64,000 nucleotides of DNA from Streptomyces antioxidans (lineage in GTDB: Bacteria; Actinomycetota; Actinomycetes; Streptomycetales; Streptomycetaceae). Where the stretch lies: positions 1-64,000 of the forward strand of contig NZ_LAKD02000050.1 in assembly GCF_000968685.2 (NCBI RefSeq), read 5' to 3'. The notes under the pieces were generated by a model, which worked only from the letters and a program-made list of their open reading frames with translations, made no database searches and was not told the DNA's origin. The translations under genes were made by a program, and so were the position numbers. Shown here in pieces: positions 17,352 to 24,761 of this stretch; within the stretch, counting starts at the first letter, position 1; each line of letters opens with the position of its first letter.

Positions 17352-18413
17352 GTGATCACCGAAGTCGTTCTGCCGGGCCAGGTGGAGCCCGAAGGGCTCG
17401 AGCTCCGCACCCGCCCGCTGCCCGAGCCCGGTCCCGGGCAGGCGCTGGTGGCCGTCGAGGCGTCGGGGGTGTCCTTCGCGGAGCAGCAGATGCGCCGCGG
17501 GAAGTACTACGACCAGCCGCCGTTCCCCTTCGTGCCCGGCTATGACCTGGTGGGCACGGTGGTCTCGACGGGCCCCGGGGTGGATCCGGCCCTGCGCGGG
17601 CGGCGGTTCGCGGCGCTCACGAAGATCGGCGGCTGGGCCAGCCACACCCTCGTTGACGCGGGCGATCTGGTGAAGGTCCCCGAGGGGGTGGACGCGGCGG
17701 AGGCCGAGACGGTGGTGGTCAACGGGATCACGGCCTGGCAGATGCTCCACCGCGTGGCCAAGGTGCGCCCCGGGATGACCGTGCTGGTCCATGGGGCAAA
17801 CGGCGGGGTGGGCACCACCCTGGTCCAGCTAGCCCGCCACTCGGGCATCAAGGTCATCGGCACCGCCTCGCCCCGCCACCACGACGCGGTGCACGCCCTC
17901 GGCGCCACCCCGCTCGACTACCGCGATCCGGATCTGCCCGCCCGGGTGCGGGCATTGGCGCCCGGCGGGGTTGACGCGGTCTTCGACCACATCGGCGGCG
18001 AGGGCATCGTGGACTCCTTCCGGCTGCTCGCCCGCGGCGGCACGCTGGTCTCCTACGGCACGGCGGCCACCCGGGACGTCCCCGGCTCATCCCGGACCCC
18101 GGTGCTCAAGCTGCTCGCCCGGCTGACCCTGTGGAACCTGCTGCCGAACGGACGGCGGGCCCACTTCTTCAACCTCTGGGCCGGGCGGCGGCGCCCGGCC
18201 GCCTTCCAGGAGCGGATCCGCGACGATCTGGGGCAGGTGCTGGCACTGTTGGCGAAGGGCGAGTTCACCGCGCTGGTGGCGGCGAGGATCCCGCTTTCCG
18301 ACGCCGCGGAGGCGATGCGCCTGGCCGAGTCCGGCACCGTCGCCGGAAAGGTGGTCCTGGTCGCGGACGAGGACGCCCGTCGGCGCCGGAGCGGCGAGGA
18401 GGGCGCGCGGTGA
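17352..18413 (+). CDS. Zinc-free medium-chain dehydrogenase/reductase (quinone-oxidoreductase-like)
   Basis: 353 residues. An N-terminal GroES-like domain (FPFVPGYDLVGTVVSTGPGV) is followed by the NADPH-binding motif VHGANGGVGTTLVQLARHSG and GVDAVFDHIGGEG. Structural-zinc cysteines are absent, placing it with NADPH:quinone or enoyl reductases. It probably reduces an electrophilic or xenobiotic carbonyl/quinone, consistent with TetR control. GTG at 17352 with GAGG six bases upstream is preferred; a TTG at 17334 lacks a ribosome site. Substrate unknown. Confidence 0.88.
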   Translation: MITEVVLPGQVEPEGLELRTRPLPEPGPGQALVAVEASGVSFAEQQMRRGKYYDQPPFPFVPGYDLVGTVVSTGPGVDPALRGRRFAALTKIGGWASHTLVDAGDLVKVPEGVDAAEAETVVVNGITAWQMLHRVAKVRPGMTVLVHGANGGVGTTLVQLARHSGIKVIGTASPRHHDAVHALGATPLDYRDPDLPARVRALAPGGVDAVFDHIGGEGIVDSFRLLARGGTLVSYGTAATRDVPGSSRTPVLKLLARLTLWNLLPNGRRAHFFNLWAGRRRPAAFQERIRDDLGQVLALLAKGEFTALVAARIPLSDAAEAMRLAESGTVAGKVVLVADEDARRRRSGEEGAR

Positions 18414-18469
18414 GCGCCAGGTTCATCGGCACCTCCGCGACTCCTCCGGAGCAGGAGCCCAGGGCTCCC

Positions 18470-18529
18470 GGATGCCCGACTTCTGGATGCCGGACTTCTG
18501 GATGCCCGACTTCTGGCTGCCCGGCTTCC
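18470..18529. repeat. Four tandem 15-bp repeats upstream of gntR
   Basis: GGATGCCCGACTTCT at 18470, 18485 (one change), 18500 and 18515 (three changes) forms an exact 15-bp-period array, ending about 30 bp before the GntR operator. The units do not extend a protein. They could be accessory regulator sites in phase with the operator, or a minisatellite. Confidence 0.75.
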
Positions 18530-18557
18530 CCGTCGCTGCTGGCCGTCCGTGATAATT

Positions 18558-18580
18558 TTCGTATACGAGTTGTATGCGAA
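18558..18580. promoter_or_regulatory. GntR autoregulatory operator
   Basis: TTCGTATAC-GAGTT-GTATGCGAA is a 9-bp inverted repeat with one mismatch, and its core GTATAC-N5-GTATGCG is repeated at 22158-22175. It lies 17 bp before the preferred GTG start of the GntR gene, as expected of an autoregulated repressor. Confidence 0.75.
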
Positions 18581-18596
18581 GCAGCATGGGGGCCCA

Positions 18597-19229
18597 GTGC
18601 CAGCGCAGTCCGGACGAGAAAAGGCGTACGCGTTCCTCAAGGAGACCGTGCTGACCGATCCCGACATGCAGGGCAGGTTCCTCACCGAGCAGGAGATCGC
18701 CGACCGGATCGGCATCTCCCGGACCCCGATCCGTGAGGCTCTGCTCCTGCTGGCGGCCGAGGATCTGGTCCAGCTGGTCCCCAAGCGGGGTGCGCATATC
18801 GCCCCGCTCTCCGGCCGGGAGATCACCGAGCTGATGGAGCTGCGCGGGATCGTCGAGCGCCACGCCGCCGAGCGGACCATCGAGGCGGGCACGGTGCCGG
18901 TCGGGAAGCTGACGGAGCTGCTGGAGCGGCAGCGCGGGCTGATGGGTCCTGAGCAGGCCAAGGAGTTCATCGCCGTGGACCACCTCTTCCACGCGACCAT
19001 GGTCGCCGCGGTGGGCAATGAACTCCTCAACCGGCACTACGACGGGCTGCGCAGCCGCCAGATCCGGGCCGGGGTGGTGGCCCTCTACACCCAGACCGGC
19101 CGCCAGGAGGAGGTGCTCGGCGAGCACCAGGCGATCCTGGACGCGGTGGCCTCGGGCGACCCGGAAGCGGCCCGCACGGCGATCAGCGCCCACCTGGAGT
19201 CAACCCTGAAGGTCCTGCTCACCGGATAA
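18597..19229 (+). CDS. GntR/FadR-family (FCD) transcriptional regulator
   Basis: 210 residues. The winged helix at about 8-75 contains GRFLTEQEIADRIGISRTPIREALLLLAAEDLVQLVPKRGAHIAPLS; the all-helical FCD ligand domain follows (LMELRGIVERHAAE, DHLFHATMVAAVGNE, HYDGLRSRQIR, EHQAILDAVASGDPEAARTAISAHL) with the metal/ligand-binding histidines of this class. An in-frame GTG at 18549 would put the operator inside the coding region and has no ribosome site, so GTG at 18597 is used. The shared operator ties it to the transporter/DUF2848 promoter region and, by operon structure, to the hydrolase and cupin. It converges on the cupin gene. Confidence 0.9.
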   Translation: MPAQSGREKAYAFLKETVLTDPDMQGRFLTEQEIADRIGISRTPIREALLLLAAEDLVQLVPKRGAHIAPLSGREITELMELRGIVERHAAERTIEAGTVPVGKLTELLERQRGLMGPEQAKEFIAVDHLFHATMVAAVGNELLNRHYDGLRSRQIRAGVVALYTQTGRQEEVLGEHQAILDAVASGDPEAARTAISAHLESTLKVLLTG

Positions 19230-19295
19230 GCCACCCGGGCAAGCCACCGCCCGGGAGTGAGCCACGGCCCCGGGATGGGCCATCGCCCGGGGGAG

Positions 19296-19667
19296 TTACG
19301 GTCCGGCTGTCGATTCCGGGTAGGTGATCACGAGCATGGTGACGCCCTCTTCGGAGAGCCAGGGGCCATGTGGCATTCCGGGCCGTCGGCAGGCGTAGAA
19401 GCCGCGCGCGAAGGTCTCTCCCAGGGTCAGGTCGCGCATGCTGCCCTCGAGGAGGTAGACCTCCTCCCAGCCGTCGTGGCGGACCACCCCGGACGGGGAG
19501 GTGTCCGTTCCGGGCTCCCAGCGCACCAGGGCGGTGGTGTGGGTGCCGCTCTCGTCCGTGGCGAGGATCTGTTCGCTGACCCCCGCGGCCGCGCCCGGCG
19601 GTCGCCGCCAGGGTCCGGCGGGCAGATGGAACTCGTGCTCCGGTTTGGCCCCGGCGGTGCCGCTCAT
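19296..19667 (-). CDS. Cupin-domain protein
   Basis: 123 residues. A single cupin barrel is visible: the first motif around RHDGWEEVYLLEGSMRDL and the second around GFYACRRPGMPHGPWLSEEG. The N-terminal WRRPPGAAAGVSEQIL and DESGTHTTALVRWEPG match small catabolic cupins of the ChrR/2,4-dihydroxyacetophenone-dioxygenase-like type. It probably binds a metal and acts as an isomerase, dioxygenase or lyase on an intermediate. Its ATG overlaps the hydrolase stop (ATGA), so the two are translationally coupled. It is the last gene of the minus-strand transporter-hydrolase-cupin run. Confidence 0.78.
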   Translation of the reverse strand: MSGTAGAKPEHEFHLPAGPWRRPPGAAAGVSEQILATDESGTHTTALVRWEPGTDTSPSGVVRHDGWEEVYLLEGSMRDLTLGETFARGFYACRRPGMPHGPWLSEEGVTMLVITYPESTAGP

Positions 19668-20473
19668 GGCTGTCCGCCCAGCCTGCGGTTGGCCAGGACG
19701 GACACCGTGCGGCGCACCGCGGTGACCTCCTCGGTGTCCACCTCTCCCACCAGCAGCCCGGGACCCGCGTCCAGCCGCTCCCGTACGGTGCCGTCGGGGC
19801 CGATCAGCGCGCTGTGGCCGATACCGGTGGGGGCGGAGCTCGCGGCGGTCACACCGGACGCCGCCGGGTCGGCCTGACCCACCGCCGCCAGCCATACGGT
19901 GGCGTCGAGCGCCCGCGCCCGGGTCAGCAGCTCCCACTGCTCGCGCTTACCGGGCCCCGCGCCCCAGGACGCGGGCAGCAGCGAGAGCACCGCGCCCGCG
20001 TCGGCGTGGGCCCGGAAGAGCTCGGGGAACCGCACGTCGTAGCAGGTGGCCAGGCCGATCCGGACACCGTCCAGATCGAAGGTCACCACCTCGGAGCCCG
20101 GCGCCACGGTCTTGGACTCGGCGAAGCCGAAGGCGTCATAGAGATGGATCTTGTCGTAGGAGGTCTCCACCCCCGGGCCGGTGGCCAGCAGGGTGTTGGC
20201 CACCCGGCCGTCGGGCGCCGGGGTGAACATCCCGGCCACCACCACCAGCCCGGCGTCCTTGGCGATCTGCCGGACCTCGGTGGCCCAGGGGCCGTCCAGC
20301 GGTTCGGCGATGGGGCCGAGCCGGGTGCCGAAGCAGGCCATGGCCGCCTCAGGGAAGGCGGCCAGACGCGCCCCGGCCGCCGCCGCCCGCTGGGTCTCCT
20401 CGCGCAGCAGGGCGAGGTTCGACGCCGGGTCCGGACCCGTGGTGAGCTGGCTCAGTGCGATGCGGAGGGGCAT
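19664..20473 (-). CDS. Carbon-nitrogen hydrolase (nitrilase superfamily amidase)
   Basis: 269 residues. The catalytic triad of the superfamily is complete: Glu42 (FPEAAM), Lys108 (YDKIHLYDAF) and Cys144 (ATCYDVRFPELFR). The C-terminal GHSALIGPDGTVRERL fits the Nit/omega-amidase branch. It releases ammonia from an amide or carbamoyl compound in the cytoplasm. It is coupled to the cupin by a 4-bp overlap, and a gap of about 230 bp with a tandem repeat separates it from the transporter upstream. The substrate is unknown; the neighbourhood suggests an imported amide broken down together with the cupin and DUF2848 enzymes. Confidence 0.92.
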   Translation of the reverse strand: MPLRIALSQLTTGPDPASNLALLREETQRAAAAGARLAAFPEAAMACFGTRLGPIAEPLDGPWATEVRQIAKDAGLVVVAGMFTPAPDGRVANTLLATGPGVETSYDKIHLYDAFGFAESKTVAPGSEVVTFDLDGVRIGLATCYDVRFPELFRAHADAGAVLSLLPASWGAGPGKREQWELLTRARALDATVWLAAVGQADPAASGVTAASSAPTGIGHSALIGPDGTVRERLDAGPGLLVGEVDTEEVTAVRRTVSVLANRRLGGQP

Positions 20474-20630
20474 GGCGGGTGCTGCCTCATTCCCTGGTCG
20501 AGGGCGATTTCCTGGTCGTGAGCGCCGGAGTGCGGATCGGAGAACGGGTCGGAGCGCGGTCGGGGTTCGTGGTCCCGACCGGGTACGCGGCCTCGTCCCG
20601 CCCCTTCCCCGGTACGGCTCGCTTTACAGC

Positions 20631-20686
20631 TCCGCGAGCGGGACAGGATCCGCGAGCGGGACAGGATCCGCGAGCGGGGACAGGAC
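20631..20686. repeat. Three tandem 18-bp repeats between transporter and hydrolase
   Basis: TCCGCGAGCGGGACAGGA occurs at 20631, 20649 and 20667, the third copy with one inserted G. It is in the 228-bp gap after the transporter stop. Function unknown. Confidence 0.75.
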
Positions 20687-20701
20687 GGGACGGGACAGCG
20701 G

Positions 20702-22051
20702 TCACGATACGGTCGCGGCGGAGGCGACGGTCAGCGGCTCCGGCTCCTCCTTCTCGGCGGACGACGGATCCCGGCCCAGCCAGAGGCCCGCCACCGTGAC
20801 CGCGGCGGTGACCGCGATGTAGACGGCCAGCGGCACCCAGGCGTGATACTCACCGAGCAGCGTGGCGAAGAGCAGCGGCGCGATCGCGCCGCCGATGATC
20901 CCGGCGAGGGTGTAGGCGAGCGAGGAGCCGGTGTAGCGCAGCCGCGGGGAGAACTGCTCGGCGATGAAGGCCGCCTGCGGCCCGTACATCAGCGAGTGGA
21001 TCACCAGCGCGCCGACGACCCCGAGGGTGAGCAGCGCCCAACTGCCGTCCGCGACCAGCGGGAAGAACAGGAACGGCCAGACCCCGGCGGCCACGGCAGA
21101 CCCCCCGTACAGCAGCCGCCGGTTGACCCGGTCCGAGAGCGCCCCGGCCAGCGGGATGAGCACGATCTGCAGCGAGGAGCCGATCAGCACGGCGGTGAGC
21201 GCCGAGCCGCGTGACATGCCGAGTTCATCGGTGGCGTAGGTGAGCACGAAGACGGTGAACATCGCGTACAGCACGTCGGGGGCGACCCGGCTGAGGATCG
21301 CGGCGGTCAGCGCCCTCGGCTGGGTGGTGAACACCTCGCGCAGCGGCGCCTCCGGGCGGTCCTGCGCGGCCTCCATCGCCTTGAAGACCGGGGTTTCCTC
21401 CAGCTTGGCGCGGATCCACAGACCGAACACCACCAGAAGCCCGGAGAGCAGGAACGCCACCCGCCAGCCCCAGTTGGTGAACTGGTCCTCCGTCAGCGCC
21501 GCGCCCAGCGCGGCCAGGACGCCGTTGGCCAGCAGATTGCCCGCCGGGGGCCCGACCTGCGCGGCCGAGGCGTAGAAGCCGCGCCGCCGTGGATCGCCGA
21601 ACTCGCTGGACAGCAGCACCGCGCCGCCCCACTCCCCGCCGACGCCGACGCCCTGCGCGAAGCGCAGCAGCACCAGCGCGACCGGGGCCGCGACGCCGAC
21701 CGTGGCGTAGGTGGGCAGCAGCCCGATCAGCAGGGTGGCGCCGCCGATCAGCACGAGCGTCGCGATCAGCACCTTCTTCCGGCCGATGACATCGCCGAGC
21801 CGACCGAAGACAAAGCCGCCCAGCGGCCGGGAGACATAGCCGACGGCGTAGGTGGAGAACGCCAGCAGGGTGCCGGTGGTGGGGTCCTTGGAGGGGAAGA
21901 AGAGATCGCCGAAGACCAGGGCCGCGGCGGCGGAGTAGACGGCGAAGTCGTACCACTCCAGGGCGGTGCCGGTGAGGCTGGCGACGAAGGCGCGGCGGAC
22001 CCCGGACCGGTCGGCCCGGGGTGGCGGTGCGCTCGATGCGGTGGGCTGCAT
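20702..22051 (-). CDS. MFS metabolite:proton symporter (MHS family)
   Basis: 449 residues with twelve predicted membrane helices. MHS-type hallmarks are ASLTGTALEWYDFAVYSAAAAL at the first helix, RPLGGFVFGRLGDVIGRKKVL at loop 2-3, RFAQGVGVGGEWGGAVL in helix 4, and PLAGALSDRVNRRLLY in the central loop. The family imports organic acids, betaines or shikimate-like compounds. GAGGAC precedes the ATG at 22051; the longer frame upstream runs through the operator. It heads the minus-strand transporter-hydrolase-cupin run and is divergent from the DUF2848 gene. It is probably repressed by the GntR regulator. Confidence 0.92.
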   Translation of the reverse strand: MQPTASSAPPPRADRSGVRRAFVASLTGTALEWYDFAVYSAAAALVFGDLFFPSKDPTTGTLLAFSTYAVGYVSRPLGGFVFGRLGDVIGRKKVLIATLVLIGGATLLIGLLPTYATVGVAAPVALVLLRFAQGVGVGGEWGGAVLLSSEFGDPRRRGFYASAAQVGPPAGNLLANGVLAALGAALTEDQFTNWGWRVAFLLSGLLVVFGLWIRAKLEETPVFKAMEAAQDRPEAPLREVFTTQPRALTAAILSRVAPDVLYAMFTVFVLTYATDELGMSRGSALTAVLIGSSLQIVLIPLAGALSDRVNRRLLYGGSAVAAGVWPFLFFPLVADGSWALLTLGVVGALVIHSLMYGPQAAFIAEQFSPRLRYTGSSLAYTLAGIIGGAIAPLLFATLLGEYHAWVPLAVYIAVTAAVTVAGLWLGRDPSSAEKEEPEPLTVASAATVS

Positions 22052-22157
22052 ATTCCGTCCTCGAGATGGTGCATGAGGCTTACGGGATGGTACGTGGCGT
22101 TTTCGGGGTGGTGCGAGGGGTGGGGGTTGCGCGGATCGGCCTTCCGGCATACTTCTT

Positions 22158-22175
22158 GTATACCAAGCGTATGCG
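22158..22175. promoter_or_regulatory. GntR operator in the transporter/DUF2848 divergent promoter
   Basis: GTATAC-CAAGC-GTATGCG repeats both half-sites and the 5-bp spacing of the operator before gntR. It lies about 107 bp upstream of the transporter ATG and 133 bp upstream of the DUF2848 ATG, so it could serve both promoters. The rest of the 256-bp gap has no gene. Confidence 0.78.
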
Positions 22176-22307
22176 CAACCCCTCCGGAGGAAGTTAACCG
22201 CTTCGAAACCGCGAAGTGCGCGGTCACCCGCGGCAGCGGGTGACCGCCCGGCCAGCACAGAAACCGCAGACCCCCAGCCCCGTCGCCCCCTGGAGAGCAC
22301 AGCACCC

Positions 22308-23033
22308 ATGACAACGAAGCCGTCGCAGCCCGCAGCACAGCCCGCCCCGTCCTCGCTCACCTTCGAACTCCCCGACGGCTCCCTCCACCAGGTGGAGGTC
22401 GTCCAGGTGCTCAACGCGGGCTACGCGGGACGCAGCCAGGAGGATGTGGCCGCCCATGTGGCCGAGCTCGCCGAGCTGGGCGTGCCCGCACCCTCCGTGA
22501 CGCCCGCCCTCTACCCGGTCGCCCCCTACCTGGCCCAGCAGACCGGCCGGGTCCGCGTCCAGCACGCCCGCACCTCGGGCGAGGCCGAGTGGGCGCTGGT
22601 CGTGGCCGCCGACGGGGAGCTGCTGCTGACGGCGGCCTGCGACCACACCGACCGGGAGCTGGAGGTCCACGGCGTGGCCTGGAGCAAGAACGCGGCCCCC
22701 GATGTGCTGGCCACCCGCGCCTGGCGGCTCTCCGATGTGGCGTCCCGCCTCGACGACCTGACGCTCCGCGCCTGGGTCACCCACGACGGCGCGGAGACCG
22801 AGGTGCAGAGCGGCAGCCTGGCCGAGCTGCTGCCGCCCGCGTACTGGGTGGAGGTGCTGCGCGAACGCGGCGCCCTGGTGCCCGGCACCGTGCTGATCTC
22901 CGGCACCATCCCGATGGCCGAGGGCGTGGACCAGTTCGCCGAGCGCTGGCGGGTGGAGCTGGGCGACCCGGCCACCGGCCGGACCATCGAATGCTCCTAC
23001 GACGTGGTCCCGCTGCCCGAGCCGATCGGCTGA
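22308..23033 (+). CDS. DUF2848 family protein (FAH-like hydrolase)
   Basis: 241 residues. The order QVEVVQVLNAGYAGRSQEDVAAHVAELAELGVPAPSVTPALYPV, then GEAEWALVV, ACDHTDRELEVHGVAWSKN and AWVTHDGAETEVQSGSLAELLPP is that of DUF2848, distantly related to fumarylacetoacetate hydrolases. The D-H-T-D-R-E-L-E-V-H segment is the likely metal-binding site. No reaction has been shown to my knowledge; cleavage of a C-C or C-N bond in a keto-acid-like intermediate is inferred. GGAGAG lies ten bases before the ATG. It is divergent from the transporter and shares the GntR operator with it. Confidence 0.82.
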   Translation: MTTKPSQPAAQPAPSSLTFELPDGSLHQVEVVQVLNAGYAGRSQEDVAAHVAELAELGVPAPSVTPALYPVAPYLAQQTGRVRVQHARTSGEAEWALVVAADGELLLTAACDHTDRELEVHGVAWSKNAAPDVLATRAWRLSDVASRLDDLTLRAWVTHDGAETEVQSGSLAELLPPAYWVEVLRERGALVPGTVLISGTIPMAEGVDQFAERWRVELGDPATGRTIECSYDVVPLPEPIG

Positions 23034-23035
23034 CA

Positions 23036-23086
23036 CCCACAGCCACACCCATGCCCCACACCCACACCCACACCCACACCCACCGG
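23036..23086. repeat. ACACCC hexamer tract
   Basis: Immediately after the DUF2848 stop, CACACC/ACACCC units repeat about seven times with two interruptions. Simple-sequence DNA, not coding. Confidence 0.75.
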
Positions 23087-23102
23087 ACCATGGGCAGCAC
23101 AC

Positions 23103-23155
23103 GCGAAGGCCGTCCGCCGCACGGCCCCGAGGGGCAGCCGGTGGACGGCCTTCGC
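23103..23155. terminator. Terminator shared by DUF2848 and SPW genes
   Basis: GCGAAGGCCGTCC (23103-23115) is exactly complementary to GGACGGCCTTCGC (23143-23155), with a smaller GGCCCC/GGGGC hairpin in the loop. It is placed between two convergent genes. Confidence 0.85.
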
Positions 23156-23189
23156 CGCTGTCCAGACGGTTCGGTGATTCAGCGTCCGG

Positions 23190-23630
23190 TCAGGTTTCCC
23201 TGCCCTTCCGCATCACCATGCCGGCTGCGACCAGGCCGAACAGGCAGGTGATGGCACCCACCACGACATTGTTCGCGATCATCCCGGCATCGGCGCCCCG
23301 GGCGACCACCCAGGGAGAAATGATCATCCATACACCAATCGCGGACATGGCCCAGCACAGGCTGTACATCCTCCTCGGCGCCGTGGTGAGGCCGAGCCCC
23401 AGCAGGGCGATGGTGATGCCGAGGATGAGGTTGTTGACCATGAGGTTGGGGCTGGTGCTCGAGAAGTGCACCACCCAGGGAGAGATGGCGAAATACAGAC
23501 CGGCCAGCAGAACCGGCCCGTCGAGGAAGACAACGTCCCGCGCGTCCATCATCCGCGCGTAACGCTCCCGCATTTCGGACACGTCGGGGTGGCCCGCTAT
23601 ATCGCCTCTCGCACGTGAGACGTCGGCCAT
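23190..23630 (-). CDS. SPW-repeat membrane protein
   Basis: 146 residues. After a charged cytoplasmic N-terminus (ADVSRARGDIAGHPDVSEMRERYARMMD), four membrane helices carry two copies of the SPW motif: LYFAISPWVVHF and GVWMIISPWVVARG. The repeats are about 50 residues apart and define the family. Its function is unknown. GGAGG precedes the ATG at 23630, which is preferred over the longer frame. It converges on the DUF2848 gene. Confidence 0.88.
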   Translation of the reverse strand: MADVSRARGDIAGHPDVSEMRERYARMMDARDVVFLDGPVLLAGLYFAISPWVVHFSSTSPNLMVNNLILGITIALLGLGLTTAPRRMYSLCWAMSAIGVWMIISPWVVARGADAGMIANNVVVGAITCLFGLVAAGMVMRKGRET

Positions 23631-23839
23631 TCGACTCGCCTCCTTCGATCCATGCAAGTCTGACCGCACAGTGCGGTAAAAACACCGCACCCCCATTGTG
23701 CGCCTCGCCTGGGTATATAGGTAGATGCCGGATTTGCGAACTGGGGTGTATCGTGCGCCCCCGCACGGCCGGGAAGCCATCGCGGTCCTTCCCTCCAACG
23801 GCCGAGCGCCCCGGGCCCGGTATCTGCTTCAATAGGGCC

Positions 23840-23971
23840 ATGGCCAGCCTCCACGACATCGCGACGGGTCGTTACGACCTGGAGCCGTTCTGGCCGTCCC
23901 GGCAGGCGCACCACTTCGACCGCGAGTGTTGCCGCGCATCCGATGCGCGGGCCCGCTCGCTCGGTCGCTGA
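23840..23971 (+). CDS. Possible 43-residue Cys-Cys small peptide upstream of winged-helix regulator
   Basis: A short frame starting at ATG 23840 encodes 43 residues, including GRYDLEPFWPSRQAHHFDRECCRASDAR. Adjacent cysteines and an Arg/His-rich surround recall the small Cys-containing leader peptides in front of Streptomyces metabolic genes, but the usual R-H-V-D-L-x-R-V pattern is not present. The ribosome site is weak (AGGG). It ends about 70 bp before the winged-helix gene. It may be a leader peptide or not a gene at all. Confidence 0.3.
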   Translation: MASLHDIATGRYDLEPFWPSRQAHHFDRECCRASDARARSLGR

Positions 23972-24043
23972 CCCCTCCGCCCGGCCGCCCGGCCCGCGCG
24001 CACGACGTCCACTGACGCCCTCTCGCGCGAAAGAGCTGACCTC

Positions 24044-24622
24044 ATGACGAACCTCCGTGGCCTGTCGTCCGCCACCGCCTCCGCTTCCGCGGCCCCGTCC
24101 AGCCCGTCCGCCCCGCCCGGCCGCCAGCGGCTGCGAGCCGTCGCACCGGACGAGGTGCCGCCGGTCGCCGATCTGCTGCACCCCGGCGCCACCTGGCTGC
24201 CCGCTCCCCCGCACACCGTGCCCGCGCTCCCCGGCCATCCGCCGATGGTCGGCTATCTGGTGCTGGTCCCGGCCGACCGGCAGGTACCCGAGGCGGCGAG
24301 GCCGTCCACGGAGGGGGTTACGGCGGTGACGGGTGACGAGCTGATCCGGATCGACCCCGACCAGCGGACCGCCGAGATCGCCGGTCGCCCGCTGGACCTG
24401 ACGTACCTCGAGTTCGAGCTGCTGAGCCATCTCGTCGCCCATCCGCACCGGGTGCACACCCGCGATCAGCTGGTGACCACGGTGTGGGGGTACGGCCATG
24501 TCGGCGACGGCCGGACCGTCGATGTCCATGTGGCCCGGCTGCGCCGCAAGATGGGCCCCGAGCACCGGGGGACGATCGTGACGGTGCGGCGGGTGGGGTA
24601 CAAGTACGTGCCCACCGCCTGA
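24044..24622 (+). CDS. Orphan OmpR/PhoB-type winged-helix DNA-binding protein
   Basis: 192 residues. The C-terminal 95 residues are a complete OmpR-type effector domain: RPLDLTYLEFELLSHLVAHPHRVHTRDQLVTTVWGYGHVGDGRTVDVHVARLRRKMG, ending RRVGYKYVP. The N-terminal 95 residues are Ala/Pro/Ser-rich and lack a receiver aspartate, so it is not a standard response regulator. The DDLTYLEFELL-type helix and the wing suggest specific DNA binding; targets are unknown. No kinase is next to it. The small ORF upstream might act as a leader. Confidence 0.85.
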   Translation: MTNLRGLSSATASASAAPSSPSAPPGRQRLRAVAPDEVPPVADLLHPGATWLPAPPHTVPALPGHPPMVGYLVLVPADRQVPEAARPSTEGVTAVTGDELIRIDPDQRTAEIAGRPLDLTYLEFELLSHLVAHPHRVHTRDQLVTTVWGYGHVGDGRTVDVHVARLRRKMGPEHRGTIVTVRRVGYKYVPTA

Positions 24623-24761
24623 CCCCCTCGTCACCCCGCGAACGTCCGCCGTGCCGGACAGGCCAGCAGCCTGTCCGGCACGGCGGACGCGTCCGGTACG
24701 GGTCCGGACCTCAGCGGACCCAGGGCCTCAGCGGGCCCTGGGCCTCAGCAAACCCTGGGCC

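Noticed and set aside
18549-18596. GTG at 18549 as the GntR start
   Set aside because: It would place the palindromic operator inside the coding sequence and has no ribosome site; GTG 18597 fits the family length.
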